From the NCBI GenBank assembly GCA_902492455.1, contig CABULH010000001.1:62001-126000 (forward strand): DNA of 64,000 nt, written 5' to 3'. Below, in pieces: positions 9,115-17,754 of the stretch. This DNA comes from an uncultured Oscillospiraceae bacterium (GTDB lineage: Bacteria; Bacillota; Clostridia; Oscillospirales; Acutalibacteraceae). The notes under the pieces are model-generated. The model saw only the letters and a list, made by a program, of their open reading frames with translations, was not told where the DNA came from and searched no databases. Within the stretch, counting starts at the first letter, position 1; each line of letters starts with the position of its first letter. Position numbers and translations under genes: made by a program.

Positions 9115-10713
9115 ATGATTACTGTAGCGGACGTCAGCCTGAATTTCAGCGGGCAGAACTTATTTTCCCACGTCAATTTAAAGTTTACGCCAGGCAACTG
9201 TTACGGCGTTATCGGCGCCAACGGCGCGGGTAAATCCACCTTTTTGAAGATTTTGTCGGGAGAGTTGGAGCCTTCCACCGGCGAAGTGATCGTGGATGAA
9301 AAGACCCGGATGTCGGTGCTGAAGCAGGACCATTACGCCTATGACGCGTTCACGGTGCTGGATACCATCATCCAAGGCAATCCCCGGCTGTATGAGATTA
9401 TGCAGCAGAAGGACGCTCTGTACGCCAAGGAGGATTTCACCGAGGAGGACGGGGTGCTGGCTTCCGAACTGGAAGGGGAGTTTGCCGAGCTTAACGGATG
9501 GGATGCGGAAACCGAGGCCGGACGTATTCTGCAGGGCCTGGGACTGGATATCGCCAAGCTGGAAGAATCCATGGCTTCCCTGCCCGACCGGGAGAAGGTG
9601 AAGGTTCTGCTGGCCCAGGCGCTGTTCGGACAGCCGGAAATTATCCTGCTGGACGAACCCACCAACGGTCTGGATGTCGCCTCGATTTCCTGGCTGGAGG
9701 ATTTTCTCATCGATTATCCCGGCACGGTGATCGTAGTATCCCATGACCGGCATTTTCTCAATAATGTCTGTACCCATATTGTGGATGTGGATTACACCAA
9801 GATCAAGATCTACGTGGGTAACTACGATTTCTGGTATGAATCCAGTCAGCTGATGCAGCGGATGATCAAGGACCAGAACAAGAAAAACGAGGATAAAATC
9901 AAAGAGCTGCAGAGTTTTATCGAGCGGTTTTCCGCCAATAAGTCCAAATCCCGGCAGGCTACCTCCCGGAAAAAGCTCATCGAAAAGCTGACGGTGGAGG
10001 AGATGCCCGCCTCCTCCCGGCGTTACCCTTATGTGGGCTTCCAGATGGATCGGGAGGCCGGCAAGGATATTCTCACGGTAGAAGGCTTGAGCAAGACGGT
10101 GGACGGGGTGAAAGTGCTGGATAACGTCACCTTCCGGCTGGCCAAAGGGGATAAAGTAGCCTTTGTGGGAGAGAACGAAATCGCCGTCACCACCCTGTTT
10201 AAGATCCTGATGGAAGAGGAGAAGCCGGACGAGGGCTATGCCAAGTGGGGCGTGAGCACCACACAGTCTTATTTCCCCAAGGACAATACCGCCTTTTTTG
10301 AAGACTGTGATCTGAATATCCTTCAGTGGCTGCAGCAATACGCGCCGGACCCCATGGAAACCTATCTGCGGGGCTTTTTGGGAAAGATGCTTTTTTCCGG
10401 TGATGACGTGCTCAAACCGGTGAAGGTGCTGTCCGGCGGCGAAAAGGTGCGCTGCATGCTTTCCCGGATGATGATGTTCGGTTCCAACGTCCTGGTGCTG
10501 GATCAGCCCACCAACCATTTGGATCTGGAATCCATCACCGCAGTGAACGACGGCCTGATCGAGTTCAAGGGCAACGTTCTTTTTGCTTCCTACGATCATC
10601 AGTTTATCCAGACGGTGGCCAACCGGATCATTGAGATTCTGCCCGATGGCAGCATCCTCGATAAGCTGATGTCTTATGACGATTATCTGGAATGGAAAGC
10701 GGCCAACGCCTGA
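9115..10713 (+). CDS. ABC-F ATPase, ribosome-associated type
   Basis: 532 residues, two ATPase halves and no membrane segments, as in ABC-F proteins (EttA/YbiT/Uup), which act at the ribosomal E site in translation or antibiotic protection. First half: GANGAGKST and LLDEPTNGLD. A basic linker follows (SANKSKSRQATSRKK). Second half: signature LSGGEKVR and DQPTNHLD, but the Walker A position reads GENEIAVTT, lacking the invariant lysine. ATG 9115 has GGAGG 4 nt upstream. Single gene between two terminators. Most similar by eye to the YbiT/YkpA branch; no resistance role can be inferred. Confidence 0.88.
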   Translation: MITVADVSLNFSGQNLFSHVNLKFTPGNCYGVIGANGAGKSTFLKILSGELEPSTGEVIVDEKTRMSVLKQDHYAYDAFTVLDTIIQGNPRLYEIMQQKDALYAKEDFTEEDGVLASELEGEFAELNGWDAETEAGRILQGLGLDIAKLEESMASLPDREKVKVLLAQALFGQPEIILLDEPTNGLDVASISWLEDFLIDYPGTVIVVSHDRHFLNNVCTHIVDVDYTKIKIYVGNYDFWYESSQLMQRMIKDQNKKNEDKIKELQSFIERFSANKSKSRQATSRKKLIEKLTVEEMPASSRRYPYVGFQMDREAGKDILTVEGLSKTVDGVKVLDNVTFRLAKGDKVAFVGENEIAVTTLFKILMEEEKPDEGYAKWGVSTTQSYFPKDNTAFFEDCDLNILQWLQQYAPDPMETYLRGFLGKMLFSGDDVLKPVKVLSGGEKVRCMLSRMMMFGSNVLVLDQPTNHLDLESITAVNDGLIEFKGNVLFASYDHQFIQTVANRIIEILPDGSILDKLMSYDDYLEWKAANA

Positions 10714-10724
10714 TTCTTAACGCA

Positions 10725-10773
10725 ACAATGCCGGGCCGGACTCAAAAAGTCCGGCCCGGCATTGACGTTTTTT
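10725..10773. terminator. Bidirectional intrinsic terminator
   Basis: CAATGCCGGGCCGGA pairs with TCCGGCCCGGCATTG across a 9-nt loop, followed by a T run. It lies between the convergent ABC-F and phosphoglycerate mutase genes. Confidence 0.85.
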
Positions 10774-10793
10774 CTACGAATCCAGCGGACCGT

Positions 10794-12005
10794 TCAGTCC
10801 GCCAGCATATGGTTCAGCAGGGTATAGCCGGTTTCAATGTGATTGCCGGCGGCTTTGGCCGTCATTTCTGTGAAGCGATCCGCTTTGCCGGTCACGGGCC
10901 GGCTGCTGCGGTAGAGCAGATAGGGCACCGGAGCGGCGTCATGGGTGCGGATAGCCAGAGGCGTGGGATGATCCGGAAGAATGAGCAGGGTGAAATCTTC
11001 TCCACGCTGCGCCAGTTCCGCCAGCAGGGGGGCCAGGATGCGACGGTCGATATCCTCGACGGCCTTCACCTTGTTTTCCGGTTCCCCCCGGTGACCGCAC
11101 TCGTCCGGCGCTTCCACATGGATATAGACGAAATCCTTCCCGGCCGCCAGAGCATCCAGCGCGGCCTGCCGCTTGCCCTCGTAGTTGGTGTCGATGTAGC
11201 CGGTAGCGCCGGGGACATCGCAGACCTCCATCCCCGCCAGCCGGCCGATCCCTTTAAGCAGATCCACCGCGGAGATCATGGCGCCTTCCAGCCCGAAGCG
11301 CTCTCGGAAGTTCTGCAGCCGCGGCCGCTTGCCCTGCCCCCACAGCCAGATGGCGTTGGCAGGCGGAAGCCCCTGGGCGATACGTTCCCGATTGAGGGGA
11401 TGATCCTTCAGCAGGATATAGCTCTGCTCCATCATAGACAGCAGGGGGGCCGCCGCCGCATCCTGGGGAAGATACGGGCCGACGACCCGACCGGTGATAT
11501 CGTGGGGAGGGGTCAGCCCTGCCGGTTCCTTCCCGTTATGCCAGACCATGCAATGGCGATAGGCAGTACCGGTGTAAAAATCAAACGCTCCGCCGTCGAA
11601 AGCGGCCTGCACCGCTTTGATAATCTGCCGGGCATCTTGGGTGTGGATATCTCCGGCACAGTAATCCAGAATGGTTTTGGCAGCAAAATCCGGTTCTTCC
11701 GATAACGTTACCAGATTACAGCGGAAGGCCACGTCCGTGTCCGTTAACTCCACGCCGATGTTGGCTGCTTCCAAAGGGGAGCGGCCGGTGTAGCATTCCC
11801 TTGTGTCGTAGCCCAGCACCGCCAAGTTAGCGACATCGCTGCCGGGAGCCAGCCCTTCCGGCACCGTGCGCACGGTTCCCAGTTCACTGCGGGATAACAG
11901 ACCGTCCATGGCCGGCTTGTACGCCTTTTCCATAGGGGTGAGGCCGTCCAGCGCCGAACAAGGGGTATCCGCCATACCGTCACAGAGCAAAACAATGTAT
12001 TTCAT
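10794..12005 (-). CDS. apgM: 2,3-bisphosphoglycerate-independent phosphoglycerate mutase, ApgM type
   Basis: 403 residues of the alkaline-phosphatase-superfamily ApgM branch, interconverting 3- and 2-phosphoglycerate. Metal-site motifs are visible: LLCDGMAD at the start, GSDVANLAVLGYD with the catalytic-type Ser, IHVEAPDECGHRG and LLILPDHPTP. Homologues begin MKY, placing the start at ATG 12005. However, an in-frame ATG at 12032 has the much stronger site GGGAGGGG, part of a hairpin (12041-12062), so a 412-residue form is possible. Monocistronic; convergent with the ABC-F gene. Confidence 0.88.
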   Translation of the reverse strand: MKYIVLLCDGMADTPCSALDGLTPMEKAYKPAMDGLLSRSELGTVRTVPEGLAPGSDVANLAVLGYDTRECYTGRSPLEAANIGVELTDTDVAFRCNLVTLSEEPDFAAKTILDYCAGDIHTQDARQIIKAVQAAFDGGAFDFYTGTAYRHCMVWHNGKEPAGLTPPHDITGRVVGPYLPQDAAAAPLLSMMEQSYILLKDHPLNRERIAQGLPPANAIWLWGQGKRPRLQNFRERFGLEGAMISAVDLLKGIGRLAGMEVCDVPGATGYIDTNYEGKRQAALDALAAGKDFVYIHVEAPDECGHRGEPENKVKAVEDIDRRILAPLLAELAQRGEDFTLLILPDHPTPLAIRTHDAAPVPYLLYRSSRPVTGKADRFTEMTAKAAGNHIETGYTLLNHMLAD

Positions 12006-12228
12006 TTTGAAGAATCCCGTCCTTCCCGGCATTCTTAACCCCTCCCGAGATTTCGGAGGGGAGGAAGCCGTTTGTTCCGCCGACTATTATAGCAGATATA
12101 CAGGAAAAACAAAAGGGTAAGAGAGCGTGAACCATTCTGAAAATCGTCTTCGGGAAAAATTCTGTGTTTTTGCTAAAAGTATGCTATTTTTTTCACAATA
12201 TTCTGTCGGCGGAATCTTTCGGCAGCCA

Positions 12229-12257
12229 TTGCTTTTTTTCAATGGCTGCGATATAAT
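12229..12257 (+). promoter_or_regulatory. Promoter of the sodium-pump decarboxylase genes
   Basis: TTGCTT at 12229-12234 and TATAAT at 12252-12257 with a 17-bp spacer. The predicted transcript begins near 12264 and has a leader of about 150 nt before the gamma subunit. Confidence 0.7.
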
Positions 12258-12416
12258 AAATATCAAGTTTTTATGATGGGCGGGAATGGGGTTTTGTGAG
12301 CTCCGGCGTGTTTTTGTGCCGGTAATCGGCCCTTTTCGCACGAAAAATGTAGTGGTATCGGCGGCCATTCTGCTCAGATGAGGCGGAGCACCGCTGAGGA
12401 AATGTGGGGTGTATCC
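12258..12416 (+). other. Leader of the decarboxylase operon
   Basis: Part of a gene-free stretch of about 385 bases (12033-12416). After the promoter it contains a possible small hairpin around CTCCGGCG...GTGCCGG, but no riboswitch class or intact reading frame that I recognise. Confidence 0.3.
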
Positions 12417-12815
12417 ATGTTAACGCATACCGTTATGGCCGTGGATGTCGGCCAATTGATGGCAGATGCGGGAATGACCATTCTGACCGGCGTGGTGGTC
12501 GTTTTCTCCGTACTGATTCTGCTGACTTTTATCTTCTGGCTTTTTGGGAAAATAGCCGGTGGTTCCAGCAAAAAAACCACGGCGCCCAAAGCAGCTGCGG
12601 CGGAACCCGCCGCTAAGCCGGCCCCTGCTCCCCGACAGGTTCCACCCACTGTGCAGGCGGGAATCAGTGAAGAGATTGTCGCTGTCATCGCTGCAGCAGT
12701 GGCGGCTATGGAGACGGACGGCAAGCGTTACGCCGTGCGCAGCGTCAGCCGCGCCCGTTCTCAGCGGCCTGTCTGGGGTATGGCAGGCATATCCGAGAAT
12801 ACCCGGCCTTTTTAA
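12417..12815 (+). CDS. Sodium-translocating decarboxylase, gamma (OadG-like) subunit
   Basis: 132 residues. One N-terminal membrane helix (about 20-45, VVVVFSVLILLTFIFWLF), then an Ala/Pro-rich linker (AAAAEPAAKPAPAPRQ) and a short C-terminal domain ending in SENTRPF, the hallmark of OadG/MmdD/GcdC-type subunits. The subunit holds the soluble decarboxylase to the beta pump. ATG 12417 has GGGGTG 6 nt before it; ATG 12402 is an alternative. The beta subunit follows 35 nt later. No alpha (carboxyltransferase) or biotin-carrier gene is near, so the substrate (oxaloacetate, methylmalonyl-CoA or glutaconyl-CoA) is open. Confidence 0.85.
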   Translation: MLTHTVMAVDVGQLMADAGMTILTGVVVVFSVLILLTFIFWLFGKIAGGSSKKTTAPKAAAAEPAAKPAPAPRQVPPTVQAGISEEIVAVIAAAVAAMETDGKRYAVRSVSRARSQRPVWGMAGISENTRPF

Positions 12816-12850
12816 ACATTCCTTTATTAAAAAATGGAAAGGACTGACCG

Positions 12851-14149
12851 GTGATGGGCGAATTATGGGAAGCCATTGTCAAGCTGTGGGAAGAATCCGG
12901 TTTTGCACAGCTGTTTAACTTTGCGGGCGGCGGCTGGAAAAACCTGATTATGATCGGCATCGCCTGTGTGTTAATCTATCTGGCGGTGAAAAAGGGTTTT
13001 GAACCGCTGCTGCTTCTGCCGATTGCTTTCGGTATGCTGCTGGTGAATCTGCCGCTGGCGGGTATCATGGATCCCCAGCAAAACTCTTTGGTTCCCTTAA
13101 CCACGGCGGAGCTGGAGCACCTGGCTCAAGGAATATACGATCAAAACTATCCGGTTTTCCATATGAACGGGGTGCTGTATTGGCAGCATTTTGAGCAGGG
13201 CGGCCTGATGTGGTATCTGTACCAGGGCGTAAAATTCGGCATTTATCCGCCGCTGATTTTCCTGGGTATCGGCTGTATGACGGACTTCGGTCCGCTGATT
13301 TCCAATCCCAAAAGCTTTCTGCTGGGCGCTGCTGCCCAGCTGGGCATCTTTATCACCTTTTTTGGTGCCAAAGCCCTGGGGCTGATTCCGGGGGCGGAAG
13401 ACATGAATATCATGTTTACCGACCAGGAGGCGGCCTCCATCGCCATCATCGGCGGTGCGGATGGTCCCACAGCCATCTATCTGACATCCAAGCTGGCCCC
13501 CCACCTTCTGGGCGGAATCGCGGTGGCCGCTTATTCCTACATGGCGCTGGTGCCCATTATCCAGCCTCCCATCATGCGGGCCCTCACCACCCATAAGGAA
13601 CGCAGCGTGGTGATGGAGCAGCTGCGGCCGGTTTCCAAGACCGAGAAGATTCTTTTCCCGATTTTTGTCACAGCTATCTGCGTGCTGTTGCTGCCCAGCG
13701 CCGCGCCGCTGATCGGTATGTTGATGCTGGGGAATCTGTTCCGGGAAAGCGGCGTAGTGGAACGGCTGTCCAAAACTGCTCAGAACGAGCTGATGAACAT
13801 CATCACCATTCTGTTGGGCGTGACGGTTGGCGCTACGGCCAACGCCACCACCTTCCTGCAGCCCAAGACGCTGTTGATTATCTGCCTGGGGCTTATCGCT
13901 TTCTGTGTCGGTACAGCGGGCGGCGTGCTGTTCGGCAAGATCATGTATGTGGTCACCGGCGGCAAGGTGAATCCGCTGATCGGCTCCGCCGGCGTGTCCG
14001 CGGTGCCCATGGCCGCCCGGGTTTCCCAGAAGGTGGGCCAGAAGGAGAACCCCGGCAACTTCCTGTTGATGCACGCCATGGGCCCCAATGTGGCCGGTGT
14101 TATCGGCTCTGCCGTGGCGGCGGGCGTGCTGTTGTCGCTGTTCGGTTAA
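12851..14149 (+). CDS. Sodium-translocating decarboxylase, beta (OadB-type) subunit
   Basis: 432 residues, about ten membrane segments. Family landmarks: FLGIGCMTDFGPLISNP, the broken-helix region IIGGADGPTAIYL with the conserved Asp, and AGVSAVPMAARVSQKVGQ. The protein couples carboxyl-biotin decarboxylation to sodium export. GTG 12851 is directly followed by ATG 12854; AAAGGA at 12838 suits both. It ends the short operon started by the gamma subunit, followed by a hairpin. Confidence 0.92.
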   Translation: MMGELWEAIVKLWEESGFAQLFNFAGGGWKNLIMIGIACVLIYLAVKKGFEPLLLLPIAFGMLLVNLPLAGIMDPQQNSLVPLTTAELEHLAQGIYDQNYPVFHMNGVLYWQHFEQGGLMWYLYQGVKFGIYPPLIFLGIGCMTDFGPLISNPKSFLLGAAAQLGIFITFFGAKALGLIPGAEDMNIMFTDQEAASIAIIGGADGPTAIYLTSKLAPHLLGGIAVAAYSYMALVPIIQPPIMRALTTHKERSVVMEQLRPVSKTEKILFPIFVTAICVLLLPSAAPLIGMLMLGNLFRESGVVERLSKTAQNELMNIITILLGVTVGATANATTFLQPKTLLIICLGLIAFCVGTAGGVLFGKIMYVVTGGKVNPLIGSAGVSAVPMAARVSQKVGQKENPGNFLLMHAMGPNVAGVIGSAVAAGVLLSLFG

Positions 14150-14187
14150 TCGGCTGAGCGGCAGCCTTTAAGAGAATATGGTTATCG

Positions 14188-14250
14188 GCGCCTCCGTCCT
14201 TGCGAAAACAGGAGTATCCTGTGGTTCGGAACAGCGGAGGCGCTGTTTTC
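14188..14250 (+). terminator. Probable terminator after the beta subunit
   Basis: GCGCCTCCG at 14188-14196 pairs with CGGAGGCGC at 14235-14243; an inner arm ACAGGA/TCCTGT sits in the loop, and TGTTTTC follows. Confidence 0.55.
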
Positions 14251-14299
14251 ATCCGATGATAAAAGGCGGAAAGGACGTAGAAAAGGCGTGCAGGAGTAT

Positions 14300-16744
14300 A
14301 TGACGGAATTTGTGTCGCTTCGACGGCGGCTGATCGAACGGGAGTTTTCCCGGATGAACGATATGCAGCGGCGGGCGGTGTTCCACACCGACGGCGCTTT
14401 GCTGATCCTGGCAGGAGCAGGCAGCGGCAAAACCACAGTGCTGGTGAATCGCATTGCCAATCTGATCCGCTACGGGCGGGCATACGCCAGCAGCGAGGTG
14501 CCCGCCTCCCTGACGGCGGAGGACTGCGGTTTGCTGCGGGACTGTCTGGCCTCCGGCCATGCGCCGGACGACCGGGTGATTTCCCTGTGTGCAGTGGATC
14601 CTTGTCCGGCCTGGAGGATTCTCGCCATCACCTTCACCAACAAGGCGGCGGGGGAATTGAAGGAGCGGCTTACCCGGATGCTGGGGGAAGAGGGCGGCGA
14701 GGTGATGGCCAGCACCTTCCATTCCTTCTGCGCCCGCATCATGCGGCGGGAAGGGGAGAGGCTGGGCTATTCCTCCCACTTCACCATTTATGATACCGAC
14801 GACAGCCGCCGTCTGATGAAGGACTGTATGAAGTCCCTGAATATCGATGAGAAAACACTGGGCCATAAGGCGATATTGGCGGAGATCGGCCGGGCCAAGG
14901 ATAGTCTGCTGACGCCGGAGGAATTTGCCCGGCAGGCGGGCAGCGACTTCCGGCTAAAAAAGGTGGCGGACTGCTACAGCTTGTATCAGCGCCGATTGAA
15001 GGAAGCGGACGCCATGGATTTTGACGATCTGCTGTGCAAAACGGTGGATCTGTTCCTCCAGTGCCCGGATGTCCGGGAACGGTATCAAAGGCGGTATAAA
15101 TACATCATGGTGGACGAGTATCAGGATACCAACCATGCCCAATACAAACTCATCAGTCTGCTGGCGGAGGAGAGCGGCAACCTCTGCGTGGTGGGAGACG
15201 ACGATCAGAGTATTTATAAATTCCGGGGTGCTACCATTGAGAATATCCTCAGCTTTGAGGATGAGTTCAAGGGCTGTACCGTGATTCGGCTGGAGCAGAA
15301 CTACCGCTCTACCAAAACCATCCTCAACGCCGCCAACGCGGTGATCGCCAAAAACGTCAACCGCAAGGGCAAAACCCTGTGGACGGATAATCCTCAGGGA
15401 GACGCCATCCAGATGCATGAACTGGAGAACGAAGACGAGGAGGGCCGTTTCATTGCGGATACCGTGCTGGACGGGGTGGGAGACGGACGGAAATACAGCG
15501 ATTTTGCGGTTCTCTATCGCGCGAATGCCCAGTCTAACGCCATTGAGCGGGCGCTGGTGAAAAGCGGCGTCCCCTATCGGATCATCGGCGGCCATCGCTT
15601 CAACGATACCAAGGAGGTGCGGGACGCCACCGCCTATCTGCGGGTGATCAACAATCCCGGGGATGCGGTGAGTCTGAGGCGGATCGTCAACGAGCCCAAA
15701 AGGGGAATCGGCGACGCCACCATGGACAAGGCGGCGGAAATCGCTGAGAATTTGGGCGTCACCTTGTATGAGGTGCTCTCCCACGGGGAAGATTATCCCG
15801 CCATCAGCCGGGCGGCCGGCAAACTGAAAACCTTTGTGATGATCATTGATCATTTGCGGGAAATGAATGAGGACCCGGATACCTCTGTTCATCTGCTGTA
15901 CCGCACCATGCTGGAGACCACCGGCTATCTCGCCATGTGGGAGCAGGCGGGTGAAGCGGAGGCCGGACGGGTGGATAATCTGAATGAGCTGGCCTCTTCC
16001 ATTTTGAATTATGAGCAGAACAGCGGGGAGGAACTGCCCAGTCTGTCCGGTTTTCTGGAAGAGAATGCCCTGATGACCGATATCGATAACTATGACGCCG
16101 GTTCCGACGCGGTGGTGCTGATGACCATGCATGCCGCGAAAGGGCTGGAATTTCCCGTGGTGTTTCTGCCTGGTTTTGAGGACGGCATCTTTCCCGGAAT
16201 TCAGACCCTGTACAATCCGGACGAGATGGAAGAGGACCGCCGTCTGTGCTATGTAGCGCTGACCCGCGCACGGGAACGCCTGTATATCACCCGGGCGGGC
16301 AGCCGGATGCTCTACGGTTCCACCACCCGCAACCGGCCTTCCCGCTTCTGGGAGGATGTGCCTCCGGAATTGACGGAGATTCACGAGGCGCGGCCGCGTT
16401 ATTCCCTGAATCGCTCATCTTCCGAAAGCGGATTCTTCCCGTCACACGCTGTATCCTCTTATCCCTCGGGTTCCCCCTCTGGCGGCAGTGCCGTACGGCC
16501 GGCGGCCCGGCCTGTACGGGATGGCCTTGCTTCCCAGCGCATCGGCGTCGCCGCTTCCTCTCCCAAGCCGGCTTCCAGCGAAAGCTGGCATGTTGGCGAC
16601 CGCGTTCTTCACAAGACCTTTGGAGAAGGGCGCATCCTGTCCGTGACCCCCATGGGCAACGACAACCTGCTGGCAATAGCTTTTGAGGGGACGGGCACCA
16701 AGAAAATCATGGCTAATTTCGCCCATTTAAAGCGAATAGAGTAA
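14300..16744 (+). CDS. pcrA: ATP-dependent DNA helicase, UvrD/PcrA family
   Basis: 814 residues. All superfamily-1 motifs are present: LAGAGSGKTT, FTNKAAGEL, VDEYQDTN, VVGDDDQSIYKFRGA, LEQNYRST, MTMHAAKGLEFP and YVALTRARERLYI. The last ~50 residues form the small basic/Tudor-like domain of PcrA (HVGDRVLHKTFGEGRIL) that contacts RNA polymerase or DNA. About 45 residues are inserted between Walker A and motif Ia. 3'-5' unwinding for repair and fork clearance is the known family role. Start ATG 14300 after AGGAGT; GTG 14288 is an alternative. Monocistronic. Confidence 0.92.
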   Translation: MTEFVSLRRRLIEREFSRMNDMQRRAVFHTDGALLILAGAGSGKTTVLVNRIANLIRYGRAYASSEVPASLTAEDCGLLRDCLASGHAPDDRVISLCAVDPCPAWRILAITFTNKAAGELKERLTRMLGEEGGEVMASTFHSFCARIMRREGERLGYSSHFTIYDTDDSRRLMKDCMKSLNIDEKTLGHKAILAEIGRAKDSLLTPEEFARQAGSDFRLKKVADCYSLYQRRLKEADAMDFDDLLCKTVDLFLQCPDVRERYQRRYKYIMVDEYQDTNHAQYKLISLLAEESGNLCVVGDDDQSIYKFRGATIENILSFEDEFKGCTVIRLEQNYRSTKTILNAANAVIAKNVNRKGKTLWTDNPQGDAIQMHELENEDEEGRFIADTVLDGVGDGRKYSDFAVLYRANAQSNAIERALVKSGVPYRIIGGHRFNDTKEVRDATAYLRVINNPGDAVSLRRIVNEPKRGIGDATMDKAAEIAENLGVTLYEVLSHGEDYPAISRAAGKLKTFVMIIDHLREMNEDPDTSVHLLYRTMLETTGYLAMWEQAGEAEAGRVDNLNELASSILNYEQNSGEELPSLSGFLEENALMTDIDNYDAGSDAVVLMTMHAAKGLEFPVVFLPGFEDGIFPGIQTLYNPDEMEEDRRLCYVALTRARERLYITRAGSRMLYGSTTRNRPSRFWEDVPPELTEIHEARPRYSLNRSSSESGFFPSHAVSSYPSGSPSGGSAVRPAARPVRDGLASQRIGVAASSPKPASSESWHVGDRVLHKTFGEGRILSVTPMGNDNLLAIAFEGTGTKKIMANFAHLKRIE

Positions 16745-16861
16745 TTTTGTCACCGAAATCCTCCTGTTACATACACTGGTATTGAAGCGGTACCCATTCT
16801 TCCAATACATAAAAGGAAGGAAGGGAGCATCCTTCATAATATCGATATAGGAGGATTTTTT

Positions 16862-17671
16862 ATGCCCGATAACACTTTTGCGCGCGAGAACGGCCCGAGA
16901 GAGGCTGTCTGCATCGATGCCGGGCGGGTTTATGATTCCTGCTCCGACAAGGATTGTCTGGAAGATCTGCGGGTGTATTTCACCGAGCGCGATCAGATGA
17001 TCGTGGACCATGCGGTCAGCGTCCGTGCCAAAAAAGCGGAGGTACTTACCACATACATCGACGTGGAGGCCCTGCCTTTCAACCGCGGCTACTACTCCTG
17101 CGACCTGACCTTCTTCTTTGAGATCCAGGTGGAAGTCTACTCCGGTCACGGCGTCCCCTGCACCGTTGTCAACGGCATCGGCATTTTTGAGAAAAAAGTG
17201 ATCCTGTATGGCAGCGAAGGCAATGTCCGTGTTTTCAGCAGCGAATTCCGCGACGACGCGGCCGATCGCCAGGAAATGCCCTCCCGCAACGCGCCCCGGT
17301 GCAGTGTACAGGTTGCCGAGCCCATTGTCCTGTCCGCCCGTGTGGTTGACGCCTGCGAATGCGGCTGCTGCTCCTGTGACTGCTGCTGCAACTGCAGCTG
17401 CATTCCGGAATGCATTACCCGCCGGTATGGCGGCAATTTCTGCGATGACAACAACGGCAAGATCGTGTATGTCACCATCGGTATCTTTACCATTGTTCAG
17501 CTGATCCGCAATGTGCAGATGCTGGTGCCGGTATACGATTACTGCATGCCCAGCAAGGAATGCTGCCCCACCAGTGACAATCCCTGCGACCTGTTCCGCA
17601 AGATGTGCTTCCCGGTGGACGAATTCTTCCCGCCCAAGAGCGACGGCCACGGCTGCGACTGCGAGCGGTAA
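16862..17671 (+). CDS. Cysteine-rich protein of unknown function
   Basis: 269 residues, no signal peptide or membrane helix. The N-terminal ~150 residues look like a regular domain (DSCSDKDCLEDLRVYFTE, DVEALPFNRGYYSCDLTF, IFEKKVILYGSEGNVRVF). Residues about 160-182 form a dense cluster (CECGCCSCDCCCNCSC, 11 Cys in 16 residues) and more Cys follow to the C-terminal CDCER. A metal or Fe-S cluster role, or a cross-linked structural protein, is inference. I recall similar uncharacterised proteins in Clostridia but know no function. AGGAGGA lies 6 nt before the ATG. Monocistronic with a strong terminator. Confidence 0.75.
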   Translation: MPDNTFARENGPREAVCIDAGRVYDSCSDKDCLEDLRVYFTERDQMIVDHAVSVRAKKAEVLTTYIDVEALPFNRGYYSCDLTFFFEIQVEVYSGHGVPCTVVNGIGIFEKKVILYGSEGNVRVFSSEFRDDAADRQEMPSRNAPRCSVQVAEPIVLSARVVDACECGCCSCDCCCNCSCIPECITRRYGGNFCDDNNGKIVYVTIGIFTIVQLIRNVQMLVPVYDYCMPSKECCPTSDNPCDLFRKMCFPVDEFFPPKSDGHGCDCER

Positions 17672-17696
17672 TTCTTCCGCATCTCTCAATGGCAGA

Positions 17697-17741
17697 AAAA
17701 GAGCCCTCCCCGTTCCCAACGGAACGGGGAGGGCTTTTCTA
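17697..17741. terminator. Bidirectional intrinsic terminator
   Basis: GCCCTCCCCGTT pairs with AACGGGGAGGGC, A-run before and T-run after. It lies between the convergent Cys-rich and PHP genes. Confidence 0.85.
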
Positions 17742-17754
17742 TAGAAGCAGAAAA

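Noticed and set aside
9178..10599. Long open frame on the minus strand (473 codons)
   Set aside because: Exact shadow of the ABC-F gene, His/Gly-rich low-meaning protein, no ribosome site.
10692..11705. Open frame on the plus strand (337 codons)
   Set aside because: Antisense to apgM, no family and no ribosome site.
14954..16384. Long open frame on the minus strand (476 codons)
   Set aside because: Shadow of the PcrA-type helicase, whose motifs are unambiguous.
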